DNA of 37,673 nt from Stenotrophomonas cyclobalanopsidis (GTDB lineage Bacteria; Pseudomonadota; Gammaproteobacteria; Xanthomonadales; Xanthomonadaceae): the NCBI RefSeq assembly GCF_008710035.1, contig NZ_VYKI01000035.1, positions 1 through 37,673 on the forward strand, read 5' to 3'. The position numbers and the translations under genes were made by a program. Position 1 is the first letter of the stretch; every line of letters begins with the position of its first letter. Positions 15,845-22,938 of this stretch are shown in pieces. The notes below the pieces were generated by a model that was given only the letters and a program-made list of their open reading frames with translations, was not told where the DNA came from and ran no database searches.

Positions 15845-16489
15845 ATGCTGCAGAACCTGCTCCATTTCGCACCGCTGCTGACCGCGGTGATGACCTGCGT
15901 GACCGCGCTGATCTGGGTGGTGTACCTCAACTTCTTCCTGCGCAGCTACCGCCGCCAGCAGCGTCCTTCGATCCTCATCACCTCCGGTGCAGGCCGCAAC
16001 TTGGACGCGCACTGTTTCGTGACCAACCTCGGCCTCGAGCCGGTGTACCTGCTGGACGTGGTGATCGACCTCATCGAGCCCGACGGCAAGGTCGTGCGCG
16101 CGGTCATCCCCGAGCGTACCGAGCACTGGAGCAAGGGCACTCCCAGCGAAGACGAGGACATCCGCCGTGCCACCAATGTCGGCCCGCTCAGCAGCGGCGG
16201 CGAGCGCGACCTGGGCAGGTTCCGCACGCTGATTGATCGCGCCGGCACCGAGAACCCGGACATCAAGACCGGCAACGCCTTCACCAGCCTGGAGATCACC
16301 GTGGTGATCGTCACCGCAAGCCAGGCCGAGCTCTGCGGTGCGTCGCGCTGCTATCGCATTGCATACGGTGACGATGGCGCGCCGAAGCTGAAGGCCAGGA
16401 CCATCAAGGCCGCGCAGCTGCAGGGGTATTTCGCGCGCCGGAACCTGACTCGGTTGTTGACCACTCAGCTGGAAAGCTCGCGCCGGTAA
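15845..16489 (+). CDS. Single-pass membrane protein of unknown function
   Basis: This is a 214-residue protein with one N-terminal membrane helix (about 8-31, FAPLLTAVMTCVTALIWVVYLNFFL), followed by a basic RSYRRQQRPS turn and a soluble domain rich in beta-strand-like segments (SILITSGAGRNLDAHCFVTN, EPVYLLDVVIDL, SLEITVVIVTA). I do not recognise a family. The basic flank after the helix suggests that the C-terminal domain is cytoplasmic. ATG 15845 is the only plausible start because a TGA lies in frame at 15830; GAGG directly abuts it, an unusually short spacing. Confidence 0.65.
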   Translation: MLQNLLHFAPLLTAVMTCVTALIWVVYLNFFLRSYRRQQRPSILITSGAGRNLDAHCFVTNLGLEPVYLLDVVIDLIEPDGKVVRAVIPERTEHWSKGTPSEDEDIRRATNVGPLSSGGERDLGRFRTLIDRAGTENPDIKTGNAFTSLEITVVIVTASQAELCGASRCYRIAYGDDGAPKLKARTIKAAQLQGYFARRNLTRLLTTQLESSRR

Positions 16490-16519
16490 GGTCCAGCTAT
16501 GCCCGACGGCTCCGCTGTT

Positions 16520-16615
16520 GTAGAGCCGAGCCGTGCTCGGCTGCTTTGATCTTGTAGAGTCGAGCCATGCTCGACTGGTTCGCGCAGACCGCAGCCGAGC
16601 ATGGCTCGGCTCTAC
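16520..16615. repeat. Cluster of three SMAG elements
   Basis: Forward copies lie at 16520-16542 (GAGCCGAG type) and 16554-16576 (GAGTCGAG type), and a reverse copy at 16593-16615. They fill most of the 163-bp gap between two convergent genes and could form their shared 3' hairpins. Confidence 0.85.
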
Positions 16616-16652
16616 AGAAGCTTCGCCGTAGCCAGCCCCGTCGAAGCGGCTT

Positions 16653-17258
16653 TCAGTCGGCCGGTCCGTAGTACGGGTCGGCGTCCTGCAGAGCGAATAC
16701 GCCGAATCCTGCCTTGTCGGCCAGCTGCCGGGCCAGGTCGGCATGTTCCAGCAGCACCGGGAACGCAAGCACGTCGTCGCCGTCGGTCATCACATGCCAG
16801 ACGCGGTAGCCGCGTGGCGCCAGCCAATCTTCCAGCGCCTGGAATGCGGCCCGTGGGCTGGCGTGCTCGCGCGCGGGGCGCCATTGCCAGCGGTCAGGCA
16901 GATCCAGGGTCTCGAAGATGCGGTTGGCCTGCCATTCCACCTCCGCGTCGCCTTTCCAATCCACGTAAATGGAAAGCAGGTCATCCACTTCCAGATTGGT
17001 TCCGTTGGCGAATGCCATCGCCGCGTCGCTGTGGGGTTCGATGGTCTGCACGGCCCGTGTGGCCATTGCCGCCCCACGCTCGCTGCCAAGCCGTGCAGCC
17101 AGCAGCGCGACCAGGTCGGCAAGCGCTGCCTTGTGGGCGCTGCCGAGTCCGGATGCGGCGATGACGTCCTCATCGTCGGCGCCACCTTCGGTGCCATAGC
17201 GCGGCGTCGGTGCGTCGTCGCGCAGGAGTGCCATCAGGCGGGAGAACATACCTTTCAT
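16653..17258 (-). CDS. Uncharacterised cytoplasmic protein, possibly DUF6630-like
   Basis: This is a 201-residue acidic protein without signal or membrane helix. It has an alanine-rich helical N-terminal half and a C-terminal part with DLLSIYVDWKGDAEVEWQA, then APRGYRVWHVMTDGDDVLAFP. The WKGD...EWQ pattern and the ending recall DUF6630 proteins, but that is a weak memory-based match. Start ATG 17258 has AGGAG seven bases upstream, which decides against the longer in-frame reading. It follows the NTF2-like gene by 43 bases on the same strand and may be co-transcribed. Function is unknown. Confidence 0.65.
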   Translation of the reverse strand: MKGMFSRLMALLRDDAPTPRYGTEGGADDEDVIAASGLGSAHKAALADLVALLAARLGSERGAAMATRAVQTIEPHSDAAMAFANGTNLEVDDLLSIYVDWKGDAEVEWQANRIFETLDLPDRWQWRPAREHASPRAAFQALEDWLAPRGYRVWHVMTDGDDVLAFPVLLEHADLARQLADKAGFGVFALQDADPYYGPAD

Positions 17259-17301
17259 CGCTGTGCTCCTGGTGGGTTCGTTGGCATGGGCAATGCGCGC
17301 C

Positions 17302-17883
17302 TCACTCTGCGGCCGGGCTGCGCTCGTCACGCACCGAATAGATCACCGAGAAGATCTTCCAGCCCTGTTCGGTGCGGATCAGCTGCCACATCTCCTTGCC
17401 CCAGTTCTGCCTTACGCCATCGGACAGAAACGTGTAATCGAAGGTCAGCGAGGCGGCGTCGCCATCGGTTTCGATCCTGGGGTTGGAGAAAACCTCTTCC
17501 TTCGGCGTGGACGAGGCCACCGCGTTGTCGATGAGCGAGATGAAATTGTTCGAGGGAATCTGCCGCGCCTTGATCGCGTCGGGCTTGGTCCTGCGGATGT
17601 CCTGCAGGCGCACGTCCTCGGAAACGAACTGCCAGCCGATGTCCTCGGGCTTGTCCGAGAAGAACAGGCTCATGTAGGTGGGCTTGTCCTTGTTGACCAG
17701 CGCGGTGCGGAAGGTTTCCAGCACCTGTTCGATGGCCTTGACGTCCTCCGCGTGCGCGGTTGCCTGCGCACCGGCATGTCCGCCGGCCAGCAGGCCTGCA
17801 TACAGCAGCAGGGTGGCCGTCCGTGGGAAGCGTGCGGCGGGGAAGCGCCCGCGCATCAGCGGGCAGGTGCTGCGGTCATCCAT
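17302..17883 (-). CDS. Secreted NTF2-like (SnoaL-type) domain protein
   Basis: This is a 193-residue protein. The N-terminus carries a signal peptide with a long charged n-region (hydrophobic core about 23-40, TATLLLYAGLLAGGHAGAQA, cleavage probably after AQA). The mature part starts with an alpha-helix (DVKAIEQVLETFRTALVNKDKPTYMSLF) and ends with strands (SLTFDYTFLSDGV, EMWQLIRTEQGWKIFSVIYSVR), the arrangement of cystatin-like NTF2 domains. Such domains bind small ligands or act as enzymes; nothing here identifies which. ATG 17883 is preceded by GAGGA. It lies upstream of the 16653 gene on the same strand. Confidence 0.75.
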   Translation of the reverse strand: MDDRSTCPLMRGRFPAARFPRTATLLLYAGLLAGGHAGAQATAHAEDVKAIEQVLETFRTALVNKDKPTYMSLFFSDKPEDIGWQFVSEDVRLQDIRRTKPDAIKARQIPSNNFISLIDNAVASSTPKEEVFSNPRIETDGDAASLTFDYTFLSDGVRQNWGKEMWQLIRTEQGWKIFSVIYSVRDERSPAAE

Positions 17884-17960
17884 GGCATCTAATCCTCATG
17901 TGCCTCGTGGCACCGGCGCCAATCTAGCATGCGGCGCTTCGGATCAGCCGAGCGAAACGC

Positions 17961-17983
17961 AGCCGAGCATGGCTCGGCTCTAC
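17961..17983 (-). repeat. SMAG element whose GTAG head contains the neighbouring stop codon
   Basis: Read on the minus strand this is GTAGAGCCGAGCCATGCTCGGCT. The first TAG (17980-17982) is the stop of the membrane protein gene at 17980-18414, so the element directly abuts or invades the coding end. Confidence 0.85.
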
Positions 17984-18414
17984 AGCGAGCCGCGACCAGC
18001 GTCGGCGTCGCGCCTGCGCCTGCGTCTGCCCAGGTACATGCGCACTGCCAGCAGGGTCGCAAAAACCACGACGGCCGCCTGCGCTGCGGGCGAGGGCGTT
18101 GCCCCTGCCTGTGGCCAGAAGCACAGCCAGCCGGCAAACGCGGCCAGCGCGACCAGCACAAGCAGGAGCAGCCTCTTTGCCAGCGACCGTGAGAACGGCA
18201 GCGCGATCAGGGGCGCTGAAAGCAAAAGGAAGCCAGCACCCGTGACGCCCGCGCCGGTTCGGCCCGGGCCCGTCTGCCCGAAGACGGCGATGGCGATCAT
18301 GGCCAGTCCCATCAACGCGATGCAGCCACCGATGAGCAACGCAAGTGCGTTGCCGATCGAGTGAGGCAGGTGCCCCGGCCGGGGAGCAACGTGTTCCGTT
18401 GAGCGTTCGTCCAT
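17980..18414 (-). CDS. Small multi-pass membrane protein of unknown function
   Basis: This 144-residue protein has about four hydrophobic segments (ALALLIGGCIALMGLAMIAIAVF, GAGFLLLSAPLIALPF, LLLLVLVALAAFAGWLCFW, AAVVVFATLLAVRMYL) and ends in a basic RRRRRRDADAGRGSL tail. I do not recognise a family. ATG 18414 has AGGA about eight bases upstream and gives a charged MDERSTEH start; longer in-frame starts look spurious. Its stop codon lies inside a SMAG head, so the native C-terminus may have been altered. It is separated from the NTF2-like gene downstream by about 100 bases holding that element. Confidence 0.6.
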   Translation of the reverse strand: MDERSTEHVAPRPGHLPHSIGNALALLIGGCIALMGLAMIAIAVFGQTGPGRTGAGVTGAGFLLLSAPLIALPFSRSLAKRLLLLVLVALAAFAGWLCFWPQAGATPSPAAQAAVVVFATLLAVRMYLGRRRRRRDADAGRGSL

Positions 18415-18501
18415 GCGCGTCGTCCTGGGAGGATACCGTTGCATACTGTGGGCGGGCAGCCGACGCATCGGCAACGATGCCTGGCACACAGCATGCGGCT
18501 T

Positions 18502-19323
18502 TCAGGGTATCCACGGAAGGGGGCTGCTGATCACGCTGTCGATCCAACCGGCATAGCGCGAGATGCGCACGTTGTGCACCACCTGCCCGTAATACCCGGC
18601 TTCCAGCGCGTGCTCGGGTACGGCCGTAATCCACGAACCGAGCCCGATCAGCTGCCAGCCTTGCTGGTCGCGGATCATTAGCGGGCCGCCGCTGTCGCCG
18701 CCGCCGATGACGCCTTCCAGCGGCAGACCGGTGCCCGGGCCATCGAAGCGATACCAGAGAAAGCGGTCGTTGCCGCCGGTGACCGCGTTCTCCGCGCGGC
18801 GCAGCTGCCCCCGGTGAGGCGCACCTGGCAGCAGCCCGGTCAGGCCGGTACCGGTCGCGCCCTTGCCGATCAGGGTGGCGATCCTGCCGGCTTCGTCCTG
18901 CCCGCGATAGAGCCGAACCGGCGCAACGTCGCTGACCGGCGTGGCCAGCTGGATCAAGGCAATGTCATCGGAGGCAGCGAGCAAGGCGTGGATCGGGCCT
19001 GGATTGCCCGAGGCCAGTGCCGCCTGGCCCAATGCATCGGGCATGCGCCGGTACCCGGGATGCACGACCACGCGTTCGACGCGGTAGACCTGGCCGTTGA
19101 TCTGCACCCCGGCCTCCATTCCATCCATCGGCGCGGCGTGTGCGGCGGTCACTACCCAGCGCGGCGCGATGAGCACGCCGTGGCCCTCTCCGGGCATGTC
19201 GGCCAGGGCCGGGAAGGCGGAGGCCGGAACGCGGTAGGCGCTGTCGTCCATATCGCTTCGGATGACGATGGCGCCGGCGGTGAAGGGCAGGGTGGCGAGG
19301 GCGAGCAGAAGCCAGCGGTGCAT
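18502..19323 (-). CDS. Secreted trypsin-like serine protease (S1 family)
   Basis: This 273-residue protein has a short signal peptide (MHRWLLLALATLPFTAGA). The catalytic triad is complete: H62 (VTAAHAAP), D120 (ASDDIALIQL) and S211 (GGGDSGGP). Signal peptidase cleavage after A18 would expose IVIRSD as the mature N-terminus, about 43 residues before the histidine, the same spacing as the activated Ile16 terminus of trypsin; D210 is the expected salt-bridge partner. That suggests activation by export alone. No cysteines for the usual disulfides are obvious. It is expected in the periplasm or outside the cell. No linked inhibitor gene was seen. Confidence 0.88.
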   Translation of the reverse strand: MHRWLLLALATLPFTAGAIVIRSDMDDSAYRVPASAFPALADMPGEGHGVLIAPRWVVTAAHAAPMDGMEAGVQINGQVYRVERVVVHPGYRRMPDALGQAALASGNPGPIHALLAASDDIALIQLATPVSDVAPVRLYRGQDEAGRIATLIGKGATGTGLTGLLPGAPHRGQLRRAENAVTGGNDRFLWYRFDGPGTGLPLEGVIGGGDSGGPLMIRDQQGWQLIGLGSWITAVPEHALEAGYYGQVVHNVRISRYAGWIDSVISSPLPWIP

Positions 19324-19416
19324 GGGTCGGTGCAGTCCTGTGCGGGTTGATCCGCACGGTAGCCCGGTTCCGGCTCACGGAACACCTGTGTGCGACGAAG
19401 GGGCGAATCGGTGTGA

Positions 19417-20064
19417 TCAACCGGGAGGAATGAGGGGTGACGACCGCCACTCCGGCAGACCGACCGCGCAGCGGGTGCGCGTCACGATGGCGGCGATCTC
19501 TGCCTCGAAGTCGCCGCCGGGTTGCAGCCGTGACGTGAGCTCGGCACAGTTTCTCTTCAGAACATCGACCCATGGCGCTGTGTGGCTTTCCTCAGCAGCC
19601 AGGGCCAAGTGCCGGCGAGCCTTGTCGTACGCGCCCGCCAGCCCGGCGGTTATGCCGGCATGCATGTGCTCCCGGATGCCCGGTTGGGGGGGGCGGCTCA
19701 TCAACGCACCTACCTGTCCCGGGGTGGGGAAGCGGTCACGCAGGGCCAGCACCTCGGCGGCCGCCTGCTCGGCCAGTGCCTGTGCGGCCACGGTAAATTC
19801 GGCGGTATCGGTGAAGGGCTGGAACGGGGCGATGCGGTAGCCCGCATCGAAGGACAGGAAATCCTTCTCTTCCCAGAGCCAGCACGCGCCGACATTGAGA
19901 TGGCTGCCCGTGCTCCATCCCGAGGGCTGGAACTCGATCACCCCGACCCACCAGCCGTGGTCGTCAAGCCAAGTACGCGAGCGGCCTTTCTGCACGCAGA
20001 CCAACGGGCGCAGTGCGGATCTCGCCGCTGCAGTCAGCAGGCGGGTGTGTTCCTGTGCCGGCAT
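19417..20064 (-). CDS. Uncharacterised cytoplasmic protein
   Basis: This is a 215-residue protein without signal or membrane segments. It has a tryptophan-rich N-terminal half (DDHGWWVGVIEFQPSGW, then LNVGACWLWEEKDFLSFDAG) that looks like a beta-sheet domain, and an alanine-rich helical C-terminal half. The first part reminds me of small conserved proteins with a SxGSxLNVG motif, but I cannot name a family. AAGGA about nine bases before ATG 20064 favours this start over ATG 20112. It is transcribed in the same direction as the protease gene, 93 bases apart, with a possible 6-bp hairpin (GTGCGG/CCGCAC) in the gap. Confidence 0.6.
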   Translation of the reverse strand: MPAQEHTRLLTAAARSALRPLVCVQKGRSRTWLDDHGWWVGVIEFQPSGWSTGSHLNVGACWLWEEKDFLSFDAGYRIAPFQPFTDTAEFTVAAQALAEQAAAEVLALRDRFPTPGQVGALMSRPPQPGIREHMHAGITAGLAGAYDKARRHLALAAEESHTAPWVDVLKRNCAELTSRLQPGGDFEAEIAAIVTRTRCAVGLPEWRSSPLIPPG

Positions 20065-20150
20065 CCCCAGCGTCCTTGCGAGTGGCGTGCCGACCAGTAT
20101 TGCAGAGCGCATCGGGCGTGTGGCCCCGGTACGTGCCGGGCCTCGATGCC

Positions 20151-20450
20151 TCAGCGCAGCACCGCGTTAAACGTGTCCGGGTCGCCGTCGTTGGCGGCCG
20201 CTGGCACGTTCAGCAGGCGGGCCAGCAGTGGGTAGACATCCACGTTGTTGAAGCCCTCAACGGTCCTGCCCGACTCGAAGGAGGGGCCCGTGGCCACGAA
20301 CACCGCGCGCATCGACGGCAGGGCATTGTCGCAGCCATGGGTGCCGCGGTACGCATGGGCGTGGCGGGCCAGCATGTCAGGCGTCAGCGCATCCCAGCCG
20401 TCGTCCATCTCGCAGACGATCGGCGGACGGATGTGGCGATGGGGGCGGCG
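20151..20450 (-). pseudogene. C-terminal stub of an ENPP-type nucleotide pyrophosphatase/phosphodiesterase
   Basis: The reading frame contains HIRPPIVCEMDDGWD, then RGTHGCDNALPSMRAVFVATGP and FNNVDVYPLLARLLNVPAA. These match the last hundred residues of alkaline phosphatase-superfamily ectonucleotide pyrophosphatases, including the metal-binding histidine of RGTHG. A full enzyme would be about 400 residues. Homology is lost at about 20450, immediately beside a SMAG element (20457-20478), and no start or signal peptide remains. An apparent ATG at 20408 is internal. The N-terminal half with the catalytic threonine is missing, so the product would be inactive. Confidence 0.75.
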
Positions 20451-20456
20451 TGGTGC

Positions 20457-20478
20457 AGTCGAGCAAGCTCGACTCTAC
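20457..20478 (-). repeat. SMAG element, GAGTCGAG type, at the break of the ENPP remnant
   Basis: On the minus strand it reads GTAG-AGTCGAGC-TT-GCTCGACT. It sits a few bases upstream of the point where the ENPP homology stops, consistent with a deletion end point at or near the palindrome. Confidence 0.8.
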
Positions 20479-20588
20479 AACGGCGGAGTGCGGTTTAATG
20501 GCGGCCACGAATGCTGTCTGGTGCTTGATTCCATGTTCCACGTCCCTGCTGTTCCCCTGGCCATGTCCCGCTTGCTGGAGCCTGCCGC

Positions 20589-20894
20589 ATGAAGGTCCTG
20601 CTGCAGGAACAGCATATGCAGGTGGGCCTGGACGAGGCCGAGCTGGGCCAGCTGCTGGCCGGCGAGACCGTCGAGAACATGACCCGGTTCGGGGGCAACG
20701 GGGGCTGGGGTACGGCCCTGTCTCTGCATGGGGGCGACCAGGCGGTGCTGCTGGACGGGGGCACCTACTGCAGGCTGGTGCTGCCGCGCGAGGCGGTGCA
20801 GGGGCTGGCCGCTGGCACGCCGGGGCTGCAGTTCCCGCTGTATCTGGATGACGGCACCACGTTGCAACTGCACGTCGCGGTGGGCGGCCAGTGA
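20589..20894 (+). CDS. Small DUF7009-like protein
   Basis: This 101-residue protein has no membrane helix. It starts MKVLLQEQHMQVGLDEAELG and continues LLAGETVENMTRF, then CRLVLPREAVQGLAAG and PLYLDDGTTLQLHVAVGG, a pattern of short beta strands. It resembles the small DUF7009 proteins I recall from Xanthomonadaceae. GGAG lies nine bases before the ATG. Its stop overlaps a GTG that may start the truncated FNR-type gene, suggesting the pair was once translated together. Function is unknown. Confidence 0.6.
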   Translation: MKVLLQEQHMQVGLDEAELGQLLAGETVENMTRFGGNGGWGTALSLHGGDQAVLLDGGTYCRLVLPREAVQGLAAGTPGLQFPLYLDDGTTLQLHVAVGGQ

Positions 20895-21133
20895 ACAGCG
20901 GTGGCATGAACCCGGCCGCCGCCGATGATGGCGACGCCCCGCATTTCTTCAGCACCTGTGCGTTTTCAGAGGCCTGCACATCGCAGGGCTACGACAAGGC
21001 CGCGCTGGGGGAGCTGCATGTGCTGGTTGACCATGTCGGCCCGTTCCACGCCGGTGAGTACATCTTCCACGCGGGCGAATCGCTTGATTCGATTGCTGCG
21101 CTACGCGCAGGCATGGTCAAGACCTCGGACTGA
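20891..21133 (+). pseudogene. Truncated CRP/FNR-family regulator (N-terminal part only)
   Basis: About 80 codons encode FSTCAFSEACTSQGYDKAALGE followed by GPFHAGEYIFHAGESLDSI and ALRAGMVKTSD, then TGA. This is the cysteine region and first strands of an FNR-type cyclic-nucleotide-binding fold (compare [22 protein letters not shown] of E. coli FNR). Full FNR-like proteins are about 240 residues with a C-terminal helix-turn-helix; both that and most of the sensor barrel are absent. The downstream 260 bases show no continuation in any frame that I recognise. The start is uncertain: GTG 20891 (GTGA overlap) or ATG 20906. It lies just ahead of the glycogen operon. Confidence 0.7.
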
Positions 21134-21393
21134 TATTGGTCAAGCGCAGCCTGGTGAGGCCATGCGACCAGGTGAAGCAGGGTGCCCGATGCGCACCCAA
21201 CGTTGCGTTCTGAACTGATGACGCGCTGTCACAAACAAATCGCCATCGCTTCACGGCTGTTTGATATGGAACAGTGCACAGTCACGTAGAGCCTGCGCAA
21301 ACGTCCCCCACGTTCCGCGACGACTTCCTTCCCAGACCTGGCGCCCACTCGGGCGCGGCTGGCGTCTGCCTGACTGATTCAGAGAAGTTCACC
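21134..21393. promoter_or_regulatory. Leader region ahead of the glycogen/trehalose operon
   Basis: This 260-bp non-coding region is A/T-richer around 21230-21275 (ACAAACAAATCGCC, TGTTTGATATGG) than the flanking genes. That is the likeliest place for the operon promoter, but I could not fix a convincing -35/-10 pair. No SMAG element, riboswitch or clear terminator was seen. Confidence 0.35.
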
Positions 21394-22938
21394 ATGGCCC
21401 TCGACCTCGTCGCCGATTCCCTGCACGATCCCGTTGCAGAAACTGCCCTGCCTACCCTCGACCTGGTGCCGGTCGGCACCCGCCGTGGCCCATCCCAGCC
21501 GATCGAGCTGCCGGAGCTGGTGCAGCGGGTGCTGTTCGTGGCGACCGAGATGGCGGATTTCGTCAAGGCTGGCGGCTTGGGCGATGTGGCGGCCGCGCTG
21601 CCGCGCGCTGTTCGCAGCAACTGTGATGCGCGCGTGCTGCTGCCTGGCTATCCCGAAGTGCTGCAACGTCTGCCGCATCTTCGTGAAGTCGGTCGCGTCG
21701 CCGGGCGAGCCGGTCTGCCGGCCTGCACCGTGGCAATGGCGCTCCAGGCCGATGGTCTGCCGATCTATGTGCTGCTGTCGCCCGCGCTGTATGAACGCGA
21801 GGGCTCGCCATATGTGGATGCGCAGGGCCGCGAATGGCAGGACAACGCGGTGCGCTTTGCCACCTTGTCCCATGCCGCTGCGGAACTGGCGGCCGGGCGT
21901 GCCGGGCTGGACTGGACGCCGCAGCTGCTGCACCTGAATGACTGGCCGGTGGCGATGGCCGCTGCCTATGTGCGCTGGGATCGCACCGCCGTGCCGACCC
22001 TGCTGACCATCCACAACCTGGCCTATCAGGGCCTGTTCCCGTTTGCTCTGGCGCCGACCCTTGGTGTCCCGGCGGAGCATCTGGACGAACTGCATTTCCA
22101 TGGCCACATGTCCTTCCTGCAGGGCGGCATTGCCAATGCCACCCGCCTGAACACGGTCAGCCTTCGCTATGCGCAGCAGATCACTGCTGCCGAGGATGGC
22201 TGCGGCCTGCACGAACTGCTGGCGCGACGCGCTGCCGGTGGCCATCTCAGTGGCATCGTCAATGGCATCGACGCCAGCTGGGATCCGCGACGCGATATTC
22301 ACTTGAAGGCCCGCTTCGGCATCGGCCAGTGCGCGGGTCGTGAAGAGAACGCGCAGGCCGTGCGCCAGGCCTTCGGGCTGCAGCCCTCGTCGGGCCCGCT
22401 GTTCGCCGTGGTCTCGCGTCTGGTCCATCAGAAGGGGCTGGACATCACCTGTGATGTCGCTCCGCAGATTGTGGCGGCCGGTGGCCAGCTGGTGGTGATC
22501 GGCGGTGGCGAGCCGCAGGTAGAGGCGCAGGTGCAGGCGCTGGCACAGCGCTACCCCGGGCGGGTCGGCGCCTTCATCGGCTTCGAGGAGGGCCTGGCGC
22601 GGCAGATGTTTGCCGGCGCTGATTTCCTGCTCATGCCCTCGCGCTTCGAACCCTGCGGCCTAAGCCAGATGTACGCGCAGCGCTTTGGCTGCCTGCCGGT
22701 CGCGCACGCGACCGGTGGCCTGGTTGATACGGTTGAGGACGGCGTGACCGGTTTTCTGTTCCATGGCGCGAATGCCGATGGCCTGCGCCGCTGCGTGGAG
22801 CGGGCGATGCGCACGTTCCGGCTGCCGGCGCTGATGCATGCGATGCGACGTGCGGCGATGCTGCGTCCGGGCGGCTGGGAAACGGCCGGCAAGGCCTACC
22901 TGGCGCTGTACCAGCAGACCTGCCAGGTGGCTGCATGA
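21394..22938 (+). CDS. glgA: Glycogen synthase GlgA (GT5)
   Basis: This 514-residue glycosyltransferase adds glucose from ADP-glucose to growing alpha-1,4-glucan. The nucleotide-sugar site FVKAGGLGDV (K58, equivalent of KxGGL) lies near the N-terminus. The C-terminal half has PLFAVVSRLVHQKGLD, FEEGLARQMFAGADFLLMPSRF and EPCGLSQMYAQRFG, the bacterial starch/glycogen synthase signature. I chose ATG 21394 because it has an upstream GAGAA; the earlier GTG at 21274 would add about 40 residues unlike the family. A 45-residue extension precedes the conserved core. It is first in a seven-gene overlapping series; no glgC is present here to supply ADP-glucose. Confidence 0.95.
   Translation: MALDLVADSLHDPVAETALPTLDLVPVGTRRGPSQPIELPELVQRVLFVATEMADFVKAGGLGDVAAALPRAVRSNCDARVLLPGYPEVLQRLPHLREVGRVAGRAGLPACTVAMALQADGLPIYVLLSPALYEREGSPYVDAQGREWQDNAVRFATLSHAAAELAAGRAGLDWTPQLLHLNDWPVAMAAAYVRWDRTAVPTLLTIHNLAYQGLFPFALAPTLGVPAEHLDELHFHGHMSFLQGGIANATRLNTVSLRYAQQITAAEDGCGLHELLARRAAGGHLSGIVNGIDASWDPRRDIHLKARFGIGQCAGREENAQAVRQAFGLQPSSGPLFAVVSRLVHQKGLDITCDVAPQIVAAGGQLVVIGGGEPQVEAQVQALAQRYPGRVGAFIGFEEGLARQMFAGADFLLMPSRFEPCGLSQMYAQRFGCLPVAHATGGLVDTVEDGVTGFLFHGANADGLRRCVERAMRTFRLPALMHAMRRAAMLRPGGWETAGKAYLALYQQTCQVAA

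Noticed and set aside
20115..20145. Imperfect GGCCCCGG...CCGGGCC palindrome
   Set aside because: Stem has mismatches and no GTAG head; it could arise by chance at this GC content.
21274..21393. Longer GTG-initiated GlgA (40 extra residues)
   Set aside because: The extension is unlike the family and has no ribosome binding site; ATG 21394 is better placed.
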